DNA of 64,000 nt from Methylopila sp. 73B (GTDB taxonomy: Bacteria > Pseudomonadota > Alphaproteobacteria > Rhizobiales > Methylopilaceae): the NCBI RefSeq assembly GCF_000526315.1, contig NZ_JAFV01000001.1:744001-808000 (forward strand), given 5' to 3'. How positions within the stretch are numbered: the first letter of the stretch is position 1; each line of letters opens with the position of its first letter. The notes beneath the pieces were generated by a model, which had not been told where the DNA came from, ran no database searches, and was given only the letters and a program-made list of their open reading frames with translations. A program made the position numbers and the translations under genes. Positions 17,047 to 24,610 of this stretch are shown here, piece after piece.

Positions 17047-18867
17047 TCAGCCTGCGCTGCAGGCCGCGCCGCCAAGGACGCAGAAGGTGGCGCAGTGCGG
17101 ATGGTTGAGCGCGACGGGCCGGCTGGCCTCCGCGAGCGTCGCACCGAGCTCGAAGCGCTCGTCATAGGCGAGCAGGGTGCAGGCGAGCACGGCGGGGCGG
17201 TCCGCGCCCTTGCGCTTCACCACCATGCGGGAGGAGGCGCACATCAGGCTCCGCGGATCGACGCCCAGCAGGCCCCAGCAGGCGGTGGTGATCTCGGGGA
17301 CGTCGGCGCCGGCGTCCATCTCCGGGAACAGCGTCAGGGCGACAGGGTCGGCGGCGTCGACGGGGACGTCGTGCGCGGCGAACAGCCGGGCGAAGCCCGC
17401 CCGCACCACGCCTTCCGCCTCGCCGGAGAACAGGCGTCCCGCGATGGAGAGCGCAAAGCCCTGATCGGCCAGCCATTTCAAGCCGTCGAGCGTCGGCTGG
17501 AAGCTGCGCGGCCCGCGCTCCAGCTCGTGCAGCGCCGGGTCGTAGTGGTCGAGCGAGACCCGCAGCGTCAGCCGCCCGCCGTAGCGCTCCTTAAGCGCCA
17601 GCAGGGGCGCTTTCAGCCGCTGCATCGGCCGCATGGCGTTTGTCAGCACCAGCGCCCGATGACCGCGGGCGAGGGCGTCCTCGACCATCGCCAGAAGGTC
17701 GGGATTCATGAACGGCTCGCCGCCGGTGAAGCCGATCTCTGCAAGTTCGGGATGGTCGTGCGCGGCCTCGTCGAGGAAGGCGCCGGCCTCAGCGGCCGTG
17801 ATGTAGACAAGCCGGTCGTTGCGGGGCGTCGACTCGATGTAGCAGTTCGCGCAGGCGAGATTGCAGAGCGTGCCCGTGTTGATCCAGAGCGTGCGCAAGC
17901 TGGAAAGCCCGACCGTGGCGCGAGGCTCGCCGCGCGCGGTCAAAGCGCCGTTCTGAAACTTTTCGGGCGCGAGCCGAGCAACCGCGGCCGAGACCGGCCA
18001 GGCCGGCGCGTCGTCCCGGTCCCGGCGCCAGACGACGCCGCCGGGTTCGACCGGGCGGCCCGTGCGCTTGACCTCGGCCGGAGGCAGGGCGTCGCAGCTT
18101 GGCCAAAGGCCGGTTCCGAGCGCCGCGGCGTAGCCCTCGGGCAACCCGGCCGCGCGCATCTTCGTCGCCGCCGCCGCCCAGCCGTACTCCAGCCGCCGGT
18201 GCTCGACGACGACGCTCCGCGGTTCGGGGCCCGGGGTGAGCAGGCTGCACCAAACCTCCCGTCGGCCGTCGTTCGCCGGCATCCCGACAGCGCCGGGATT
18301 GTGCCAGAGGCGGCCGTCGATCACCTGGCTGAAGGGGAGGCCGGAGTGGCCCGCAACGATCCCGTCGACGCCGGACGCCGCGAGATCGAGGGCTTTCACC
18401 CGCGCCGGCGTCGAGGGGAAGACGAAGCGGGCGATGTGATCGAGCGACCCGTGGATCACCGCGAGGGTCAGGCCGCCGACCGCGACGTCCAGCCGGCGGG
18501 GCAGGGCGGCCATCCACGCACGGTCGTCCGGCCCGAGTTCGCGCGACGCATGCGCGAACCAGGCCGCGGAAAGCCGGTCGCAGGCGCTTCCCGGCGCAAA
18601 GCCGCAACCGCAGTCCTCCTCGCCGGCCGCGAGCTGCTCCTCGCAATTGCCCATCACGACATGGACGCCCGCACGACGCACGAGCTCCACGCAGGCCTTC
18701 GCGTCCGCGCCATAGGCCACGACGTCGCCGGTGCAGACCACGCGATGCGGCGGAACTCCCAGGCGCGTCGCTTCGGACAGCGCGGCGGCGGTCGCCTCGA
18801 GGTTCGAATAAGGGCCGCCGAACAGAAACAGCGGGCCGTCCGGCGTCGTATCGGGGGGGATCGTCAT
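17047..18867 (-). CDS. Metallophosphoesterase-like / radical SAM fusion protein
   Basis: This protein has two domains in about 606 residues. The N-terminal 240 or so resemble a YfcE-type metallophosphoesterase: GDVVAYG, GNCEEQ, IHGS and GHSGLPF match motifs II-V, but motif I (normally SDxHGN) reads FGGPYSN, losing the Asp and His metal ligands. The C-terminal part is radical SAM, with the cluster motif CNLACANC (Cys335, 339, 342), then FTGGEPFMNPD. A Cys-rich end (TACW, LMCA, LACT, HCATFC, AAC) may hold an auxiliary Fe-S cluster. It is divergent from a phosphonate-type transporter and two TIGR04282/04283 transferases. I infer carbon-centred chemistry on the imported substrate. The start is uncertain: ATG at 18888 is also possible and neither has a good ribosome site. 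Confidence 0.9.
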   Translation of the reverse strand: MTIPPDTTPDGPLFLFGGPYSNLEATAAALSEATRLGVPPHRVVCTGDVVAYGADAKACVELVRRAGVHVVMGNCEEQLAAGEEDCGCGFAPGSACDRLSAAWFAHASRELGPDDRAWMAALPRRLDVAVGGLTLAVIHGSLDHIARFVFPSTPARVKALDLAASGVDGIVAGHSGLPFSQVIDGRLWHNPGAVGMPANDGRREVWCSLLTPGPEPRSVVVEHRRLEYGWAAAATKMRAAGLPEGYAAALGTGLWPSCDALPPAEVKRTGRPVEPGGVVWRRDRDDAPAWPVSAAVARLAPEKFQNGALTARGEPRATVGLSSLRTLWINTGTLCNLACANCYIESTPRNDRLVYITAAEAGAFLDEAAHDHPELAEIGFTGGEPFMNPDLLAMVEDALARGHRALVLTNAMRPMQRLKAPLLALKERYGGRLTLRVSLDHYDPALHELERGPRSFQPTLDGLKWLADQGFALSIAGRLFSGEAEGVVRAGFARLFAAHDVPVDAADPVALTLFPEMDAGADVPEITTACWGLLGVDPRSLMCASSRMVVKRKGADRPAVLACTLLAYDERFELGATLAEASRPVALNHPHCATFCVLGGAACSAG

Positions 18868-18943
18868 GTCCTGAGATACGAAAGCCATGGGAGGGATGCT
18901 ACACGTGTCCGATCGATTTGGCCGCAACCCATGGGAGCCGCTT

Positions 18944-19810
18944 GTGCGCACCGCAGTTCGACGCCTCGCCGCCGCGGCGCTCCTCCTCGCCGCCAGCGCA
19001 GCTCCGGCCGGGGCGGAGACCCTGCGCTTCGCGGTCGGCCCGTTCCAACCGACGCCGGGAGACACGCGAAAGGCTTACGAGCCGTTCTTCGCCTATCTCG
19101 CGAAGACGCTTGGGGTGGATTACGAACTGGTCGTCACCACGGATTGGGCCGGCATCGCGACGGCGCTCGCGACCGGACAGGCCGACGTCGCCTGGATGGG
19201 TCCCTGGGGCTACGTGCTCGCGAACCGCGAAGGGGACGCGCAGGCGATCGCGACGGTGAAGTACGACGGCAAGCCGACCTATCACGCCATCGTCGTCGGC
19301 CGTCCGGACCTCCAGATCGCGAACTGGCCGGATGACGCGAAAGGCCTGAGCATCTCCTTCGCCGACGTCGGCTCCACCTCCGGCTGGCTGATCCCGACCT
19401 GGTGGTTCAAGACCAAGGGGATCGACCCCAAGACCTTCTTCAGATACCGCGACGGCGCCTCGCATCCGGCGAACGAGATCGCGGTCGCGAACGGACAGGT
19501 CGACCTCGCCACCGACTACGACCGCAACCTGCGCGCCATGCAGGAGCGCGGGCTGCTGAAGCCGGACCAGGTGAAGGTGGTCTGGACCTCGGAGCCGCTG
19601 CCGAATGACCCTCTCGTGGTTCGCAAGGGGTTTGACCCTGCGCGCGTCGAGACGCTGCGCCAGGCGGTGGTCGCGATCGACGAGGAAGAGGCGAAGGCGG
19701 TGATGCCGCCCCATTACACCGGCTGGGTTCCCGCCGCACACGCCGACTACAAGCTGATCGAAGACGCCGGCGTCGCCATCGGCAAGCTGAAGCCGCGGGC
19801 GCCTGAGTGA
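18944..19810 (+). CDS. Phosphonate/phosphite-type ABC transporter substrate-binding protein (PhnD-like)
   Basis: This is a 288-residue periplasmic binding protein. It has a signal peptide (VRTAVRRLAAAALLLAASA, cut near PAGAE), then LRFAVGPFQPTPGDTRKAY and LATGQADVAWMGPWGYVLA, which match the PhnD/PtxB group of oxyanion- and phosphonate-binding proteins. The GTG at 18944 is preferred over an ATG 57 bases earlier because GGGAG lies six bases before it and the protein then begins with a clean signal peptide; the longer form would also overlap the 5' end of the divergent gene. It is the first gene of a five-gene run. The ligand could be phosphonate, phosphite, phosphate, arsenate or selenate. Confidence 0.9.
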   Translation: MRTAVRRLAAAALLLAASAAPAGAETLRFAVGPFQPTPGDTRKAYEPFFAYLAKTLGVDYELVVTTDWAGIATALATGQADVAWMGPWGYVLANREGDAQAIATVKYDGKPTYHAIVVGRPDLQIANWPDDAKGLSISFADVGSTSGWLIPTWWFKTKGIDPKTFFRYRDGASHPANEIAVANGQVDLATDYDRNLRAMQERGLLKPDQVKVVWTSEPLPNDPLVVRKGFDPARVETLRQAVVAIDEEEAKAVMPPHYTGWVPAAHADYKLIEDAGVAIGKLKPRAPE

Positions 19811-19813
19811 GCC

Positions 19814-20584
19814 GTGCCGTCTGACCTGAGGCGGTGGCTCGGCCGGCTGCTGGCGGCGACGCTCGCGATCGCGGCGCTCGCGCTGATGTGGCGGGTCGCC
19901 GAGGTCGATCTCGCCCGTCTGTGGCAGGGGCTGCCTCGGGTCGCCGCCTGGGGCGCCCGGGCCTGGCCGCCCAACTTCGAGGATGGCGCCACGCTTCTGC
20001 GCCGCGCCGGCGAGACGCTCGCCATGGCGACGCTGGGGACGGTTCTCGGCGCGCTCGTGGCGGCGCCGCTCTGCCTGCTCGCCGCCCGCACTACGGCGCC
20101 GGGCGCGCTGGTCTACGCGCCGGCCCGGGCGCTGCTGAACGTGCTGCGCGGGGTCGACAGTTTCGTCTTCGCCCTGCTGTTCGTGGCGGCTGTCGGTCTC
20201 GGGCCGTTTGCGGGTCTGCTGGGGATCGCGCTGCATTCCGCCGGCTCGATCGCGAAGCTCTGGTCGGAGACGATCGAGCAGGCGGCCCCCGGCCCGATCG
20301 AGGCCGCGACGCTCACCGGCGCCTCGCGTCTCAAGATCGCGCTGCACGCGCTCCTGCCGGACGTCGCGCCGGGGCTCGCCTCCACCGCGCTCTACATTCT
20401 CGAGTTCAACGTTCGCGCCTCGACCGTGCTCGGCGTCGTCGGCGCCGGCGGCTTGGGGCAGGAGTTGAAGAACGCCGTGGACCTGCTCGACTCGCCGCGC
20501 GTATTTGCGATCATCTTGGTCATCCTTGTCATGGTGACCGCGATCGACGCCTTCAGCGCCGTCGCGCGCCGGAGGCTGGCGTGA
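19814..20584 (+). CDS. Phosphonate-type ABC transporter permease (PhnE-like)
   Basis: This 256-residue inner-membrane permease has a leading membrane helix (LAATLAIAALALMW) and several more. It carries the permease loop EAATLTGASRLKIALHALLP, where the EAA-G motif contacts the ATPase. It starts at a GTG three bases after the binding-protein stop and overlaps the ATPase start by four bases. PhnE partners PhnD and PhnC in oxyanion or organophosphonate import. The C-terminal ILVILVMVTAIDAFSAVAR is the usual last helix. Confidence 0.9.
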   Translation: MPSDLRRWLGRLLAATLAIAALALMWRVAEVDLARLWQGLPRVAAWGARAWPPNFEDGATLLRRAGETLAMATLGTVLGALVAAPLCLLAARTTAPGALVYAPARALLNVLRGVDSFVFALLFVAAVGLGPFAGLLGIALHSAGSIAKLWSETIEQAAPGPIEAATLTGASRLKIALHALLPDVAPGLASTALYILEFNVRASTVLGVVGAGGLGQELKNAVDLLDSPRVFAIILVILVMVTAIDAFSAVARRRLA

Positions 20585-21267
20585 ACGGCGGCGTCGTCGT
20601 GCGGGGGCTCTCGAAGGCCTACGACGGCCGCGCGGCGCTTCGGAACGCCTCGCTCACCGCGCCGCGCGGGAGCTTCGTCGCGCTTCTCGGGCCGAGCGGC
20701 GCCGGCAAGACCACGCTGCTGCGTTGCCTCGCGCGGTTGGCGGCGCCCGACGCCGGCGAAGCCTTCGTCGACGGCCGGCCGATGCACGCGCTGTCGGGCC
20801 GGGCTTTGAAGGAGGCGCGGGCGCGCATCGGCTTCGTGTTCCAGGACTTCAACCTCGTTCGGCGCCGCTCGGCCTTGGACAACGCGCTCGGGGGAGTCCT
20901 TGCAAGCACGCCGCTGTGGCGCGTGGCGCTCGGCCGTCCACGGCCGGATGACGCCCGCGCGGCGATGGCGGCGCTGGATCGGGTCGGGCTCGGAGACCGG
21001 GCCGAGGCCCGCGCGGACGAACTGTCTGGCGGACAGCGCCAGCGGGTAGCGATCGCGCGCGCGCTGGTGCAGGACACCGCCGTGCTGCTCGCGGACGAGC
21101 CGGTGGCGAGCCTCGATCCCGACTCCGCCGCGGGAGTGCTCTCGCTGCTCAAGGACCTCACGCGGGAACGCGGGCTCACGGTGCTCTGCAGCCTGCATCA
21201 GCATCACCTCGCGCGCGCTTACGCCGACGAGATCGTCGTCCTCGCGCCGCCCGAGGACGAGCCGTGA
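20581..21267 (+). CDS. Phosphonate-type ABC transporter ATP-binding protein (PhnC-like)
   Basis: This 228-residue ATPase has Walker A GPSGAGKTT (near residue 40), the Q-loop FVFQDFNLVRR typical of PhnC, the signature ELSGGQRQRVAIARAL (near residue 147) and Walker B VLLADEPVASLDP. The GTG start overlaps the permease stop. It is a little shorter than most PhnC proteins because its C-terminal tail is brief. It powers import by the PhnD/PhnE-like pair. The next gene also begins inside its last codons. Confidence 0.92.
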   Translation: MNGGVVVRGLSKAYDGRAALRNASLTAPRGSFVALLGPSGAGKTTLLRCLARLAAPDAGEAFVDGRPMHALSGRALKEARARIGFVFQDFNLVRRRSALDNALGGVLASTPLWRVALGRPRPDDARAAMAALDRVGLGDRAEARADELSGGQRQRVAIARALVQDTAVLLADEPVASLDPDSAAGVLSLLKDLTRERGLTVLCSLHQHHLARAYADEIVVLAPPEDEP

Positions 21268-21938
21268 GGCTTTCGGTGATCATCCCGACCTTGAACGCCG
21301 AAGGCGCACTATCGGCCACGCTTGCGAGCCTGGAGGAGGGTCGACATGCGATCGCCGAAGTCGTCGTCAGCGACGGCGAATCTTCGGACGGCACGCGCGA
21401 CGCGGCGGAGGCTTTCGGCTGCCGGGTGATCGTCGGGTCGCGGGGCCGCGGGGCGCAGCTTCGGCGGGGCGCCGGGCTCGCGACCGGCGACTGGCTGCTG
21501 TTCCTCCACGCCGACACGCGGCTGGACGCCGGCTGGAGCGCGGTCGCCGAGCGCTTCGCGATCCAAGCCGGCGACAATGGGGCCGCGGCGTTCGCCTTCG
21601 CGCTGGACGATGACGTTCCGGCCGCCCGGAGGTTGGAGCGCATGGTGCGTTGGCGCGGTCGGCTGCTCGCCTTGCCCTACGGCGATCAGGGGCTGCTGAT
21701 CTCCCGCGCGCTCTACGATCGCCTCGGCGGCTATGCCGATGCGCCCCTGATGGAGGACGTCGACCTCGTTCGCCGCATCGGCCGGCGGCGGCTGACGATC
21801 CTGCCCGTCCGCGCGGTGACGAGCGCCGCCCGCTACCGCCGCGCCGGCTATCTCCGCCGCATGGCGCGGAACGCCCTCTGTCTTGCCCTGTATCTCGGCG
21901 GGGTGTCGCCCGCGCGGATCGCGAGGCTCTATGGCTGA
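21264..21938 (+). CDS. TIGR04283-type GT2 glycosyltransferase (arsenosugar-associated family)
   Basis: This 224-residue protein is a compact GT-A enzyme. It opens with LSVIIPTLNAEGALSATLAS, has the acidic VVSDGESSDGT and the metal-binding FLHADTRLD, and ends with a product-side stretch PLMEDVDLVRRIGRR. This pattern matches TIGR04283, first described as a transferase associated with radical SAM/selenodomain proteins and later annotated with arsenosugar biosynthesis. The GTG start overlaps the phnC-like stop by four bases, and the next gene overlaps its end by eight. I infer that it acts with the neighbouring TIGR04282 enzyme on the substrate moved by the transporter. Confidence 0.87.
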   Translation: MRLSVIIPTLNAEGALSATLASLEEGRHAIAEVVVSDGESSDGTRDAAEAFGCRVIVGSRGRGAQLRRGAGLATGDWLLFLHADTRLDAGWSAVAERFAIQAGDNGAAAFAFALDDDVPAARRLERMVRWRGRLLALPYGDQGLLISRALYDRLGGYADAPLMEDVDLVRRIGRRRLTILPVRAVTSAARYRRAGYLRRMARNALCLALYLGGVSPARIARLYG

Positions 21939-22551
21939 GCCTCGCGCGCGTCCCACGCTGTTCGTGATGGTGAAGGCGCCGGTCGCGGGCCGCGTGAAGA
22001 CGCGGCTCGCGCGCACCATCGGCGCGCCGGAGGCCTTGCGCTTCTACCGCACGGCGACGGCGGCGCTGCTCCGGCGGGTCGGCCGGGACCCGCGCTGGCG
22101 CACGATTCTGGCGGTCGCGCCCGACGTAGCGGCGGCGAAGGGGTTCTGGCCGGCGGACATCGCGCGCATCGGGCAGGGGTCGGGCGACCTCGGCGCCCGG
22201 ATGCAGCGGCTGATCGACCTCAACCGCAGCGCCCCGACCATCATCGTCGGGTCGGACATCCCCGGCGTGCGGCGCCGCCATGTCGCGCAGGCGTTCCGCG
22301 CACTGGGGACGCACGAGATCGTGTTCGGTCCCGCGGATGACGGCGGCTACTGGTTGATCGGCGCGCGCGGGCGTCCGCGCGTCCCGAACCTGTTTCGAAA
22401 CGTCCGGTGGTCGACGGAGCACGCGCTTGCCGACACGCGCGCGAACGCAGGCGATTCGGTGGGATTTCTGGAACGGCTCTCGGATGTCGACGACGAGGCC
22501 GGCTGGCGGGCTTGGCGTCGGGGGGGCGTAACCCAAGCGTCGTTCGGATAG
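21931..22551 (+). CDS. TIGR04282/DUF2064-type nucleotidyl- or glycosyltransferase
   Basis: This 206-residue protein is of the CofC/MobA-like GT-A fold. It has FVMVKAPVAGRVKTRLA at the N-terminus (nucleotide loop), IIVGSDIPGV in the centre, and FGPADDGGYWLIGARG as the acidic active-site block. These are the family marks of TIGR04282 (DUF2064), which travels with TIGR04283 and was named for its link to a radical SAM/selenodomain protein and then to arsenosugars. It is the last gene of the overlapping five-gene run. The two transferases may make and use an unusual nucleotide sugar; the substrate is not shown by the sequence. Confidence 0.87.
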   Translation: MAEPRARPTLFVMVKAPVAGRVKTRLARTIGAPEALRFYRTATAALLRRVGRDPRWRTILAVAPDVAAAKGFWPADIARIGQGSGDLGARMQRLIDLNRSAPTIIVGSDIPGVRRRHVAQAFRALGTHEIVFGPADDGGYWLIGARGRPRVPNLFRNVRWSTEHALADTRANAGDSVGFLERLSDVDDEAGWRAWRRGGVTQASFG

Positions 22552-22651
22552 CGTCTTATTGCACGTTCGGACGAGGGGTTTTGCGCGTCCGCTGGTTCGT
22601 CGGGCGGCGCGATGGCTCTATCATCGAGCGCATCGATCACAGGAGCTCCCG

Positions 22652-23044
22652 ATGAACGCTCTCACCGCCTGGCGCCCGCAAGTCCTCAGCGTCCTGCGCA
22701 TCATATCCGCGCTGCTGTTCCTTCAGCATGGGACGGTCAAGCTGCTGGGCTTTCCGACCCCCTATCCCAACCCGCTGTCGACGCTGAGCCTCACGGCCGG
22801 CATCCTCGAACTCGTGGGCGGCGTGCTGCTGGCGATCGGCCTGTTCACGCGGCCGGTGGCGTTCATTCTCTCGGGCCAGATGGCGGTCGCCTACTTCATG
22901 GCGCACGCGCCGCAGAGCTTCTACCCGATCGTCAACAAGGGCGAACTGGCGATCCTGTTCTGCTTCGTCTTCCTCTACATCGTCTTCGCCGGCCCCGGCC
23001 CCTGGAGCGTCGACGCCAAGCGCTCCCGGTCGTCGCTGGTTTAA
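22652..23044 (+). CDS. DoxX family membrane protein
   Basis: This 130-residue protein has four predicted membrane helices and the family marks RIISALLFLQHGTVKLLG and LTAGILELVGGVLLAIGLF. DoxX-like proteins are small integral membrane proteins linked to redox and thiol homeostasis in some bacteria, but most have no proven role. AGGAG lies seven bases upstream of the ATG. It stands 100 bases after the transporter/transferase run and meets panC tail to tail with a ten-base gap. Whether it belongs to the upstream operon is unclear. Confidence 0.92.
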   Translation: MNALTAWRPQVLSVLRIISALLFLQHGTVKLLGFPTPYPNPLSTLSLTAGILELVGGVLLAIGLFTRPVAFILSGQMAVAYFMAHAPQSFYPIVNKGELAILFCFVFLYIVFAGPGPWSVDAKRSRSSLV

Positions 23045-23054
23045 GGCGTCCGCC

Positions 23055-23909
23055 TCACTCGACGGCGACGACCGCGATGTTGTCGATCAGCCGGACGCCG
23101 CCGATCCGCGCCGCCGCCAGCAGCCGCCGCGGCTTGCCGGGCCGCGTCGAGGCCGCGAGCGTCTCGGCGTCGCGGAGCTCGACGTAGTCGATCGTGAAGC
23201 CGGCGGCCTCGATCGCCCGGCGGGCTGAGACGAGGGCGGCGTCCACCGGCGCGCCGTCCTCGATCGCCTCGCCCGCGGCGGCGAGCGCCGCGGACAGCGC
23301 GGTCGCACGCCTGCGATCCTCTTTGCCGAGGTAGAGATTGCGCGAGGACATCGCGAGGCCGTCGGGCTCCCGCATGGTCGCGCCCGCCACGATTTCGGTC
23401 GGCAAAGCGAGATCGCGGGTTAACGTCCGGATAACGGCGAGCTGCTGAAAGTCCTTCTCGCCGAAGATCGCGACGTCCGGCGCGCACTGGATCAGCAGCT
23501 TGGTCACGACGGTCGCGACGCCGGCGAAGAAATGCGGCCGCGCGTCGCTCTCGAGGCCCGCCGACGGCCCGCCGACCGTGACTACGGTCGCCTCGCCGTC
23601 CGGATACATCTCGCCCGCCTCGGGCGCGAACACGAGGTCGACGCCGGCCTCCGCCAGCTTGGCGAGGTCGCCGTCGAAGTCGCGCGGGTAGGTGGCGAGG
23701 TCCTCGGTCGGGGCGAACTGCTTGGGGTTCACGAAGATCGACGTCACCACGCGCTCGGCGCGGGCGTGGCCGATCCGCACGAGCGAGATGTGGCCGGCGT
23801 GCAGCGCGCCCATGGTCGGGACCAGCGCGATCCGTTCGCCGGCCTGCCGCCAGGGCTTCAGATGCGCGCGCAGCTCGGCGACGGTGGTGACGACGGCGGG
23901 TCGGGACAT
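23055..23909 (-). CDS. panC: Pantothenate synthetase
   Basis: PanC joins pantoate and beta-alanine with ATP to make pantothenate, the coenzyme A precursor. The 284-residue protein has the first adenylate-forming signature PTMGALHAGH, FVNPKQFAPTEDLATYPR in the pantoate site, FGEKDFQQL and the KMSKS-like DGLAMSSRNLYL. The MSRPAVV start is preferred over an upstream GTG/ATG extension that is Pro-rich. It stands alone; panB is not adjacent in view. Confidence 0.96.
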   Translation of the reverse strand: MSRPAVVTTVAELRAHLKPWRQAGERIALVPTMGALHAGHISLVRIGHARAERVVTSIFVNPKQFAPTEDLATYPRDFDGDLAKLAEAGVDLVFAPEAGEMYPDGEATVVTVGGPSAGLESDARPHFFAGVATVVTKLLIQCAPDVAIFGEKDFQQLAVIRTLTRDLALPTEIVAGATMREPDGLAMSSRNLYLGKEDRRRATALSAALAAAGEAIEDGAPVDAALVSARRAIEAAGFTIDYVELRDAETLAASTRPGKPRRLLAAARIGGVRLIDNIAVVAVE

Positions 23910-24076
23910 CGGGCTCCTCGCGGGCTTCTCCGGGTCTCTGGCCCGGTTCGCGGGGAGCGGGTTAGCAGGATGCGGCGCGCCGCGCCACGGCGCCTGGGCG
24001 ATGGCGGGGCGCCGCCCGGTCATGCTTTGGTGGCGCCGGGCGACGCAAGCGCCGCAGCTATGGAAGTCGTGAGTCG

Positions 24077-24601
24077 ATGATCTGGGTTCTTGTGGGAGCG
24101 ATGGCGCTCGCCGCGCTCGTGGCGCTCGGCCGCCTGTTCGTGGCGGCCGACGTGCAGCGCCTTCGGAAGACGCTGCGGTTTCTGGCCGGGGCCGCCTGGG
24201 CGATCGGCTTCGCCATGACCGTGTCCGGCAAGCCGGTGCTCGGCCTGACGCTGCTCGGGCTGGGCGCCGTCGGACTCGGCGCCGTCGCGCTGCCCGGCGC
24301 CCGGCGCCGCTCAGCCGCGTCCGAAGGTGATCGTCACCGCGGGGCGGCCGGCGGGAGTGAGGGCGCTCAGCGCGACGCGGACGGGCGGCGCGGCGGGGGA
24401 GGGTTCCGTCGGTCGGGCGTAATGACGGAACAGGAGGCGTATCAGATCCTTGGCCTGCAGCCGGGGGCGCGGGCGGAAGAAATCGTCCGTGCGCATCGGG
24501 CGCTGATGAAGAAAATCCATCCCGACCAGGGGGGGACGACGGAGCTCGCCGCCCGCGTCAACGCCGCGAAGGATATGCTGATGGGGCCGCGACATCGCTG
24601 A
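24077..24601 (+). CDS. Membrane-anchored J-domain protein
   Basis: This 174-residue protein has two membrane segments near the N-terminus (MIWVLVGAMALAALVALG and a second around FAMTVSGKPVLGLTLLGLG). A Gly/Arg-rich linker follows, then a C-terminal J domain: QEAYQILGLQPGARAEEIVR with the HPD tripeptide in KKIHPDQGG. This layout resembles TIM14/DnaJ-like proteins common next to panC-type loci in Hyphomicrobiales. It probably recruits DnaK to the inner membrane. It converges with the D,D-carboxypeptidase gene, leaving nine bases. Confidence 0.9.
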   Translation: MIWVLVGAMALAALVALGRLFVAADVQRLRKTLRFLAGAAWAIGFAMTVSGKPVLGLTLLGLGAVGLGAVALPGARRRSAASEGDRHRGAAGGSEGAQRDADGRRGGGGFRRSGVMTEQEAYQILGLQPGARAEEIVRAHRALMKKIHPDQGGTTELAARVNAAKDMLMGPRHR

Positions 24602-24610
24602 CCTCCCCGC

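Noticed and set aside
18887-18943. A longer N-terminus for the PhnD-like protein
   Set aside because: The ATG at 18887 would place unconserved residues before the signal peptide and overlap the divergent gene's 5' end. The GTG at 18944 has a good ribosome site.
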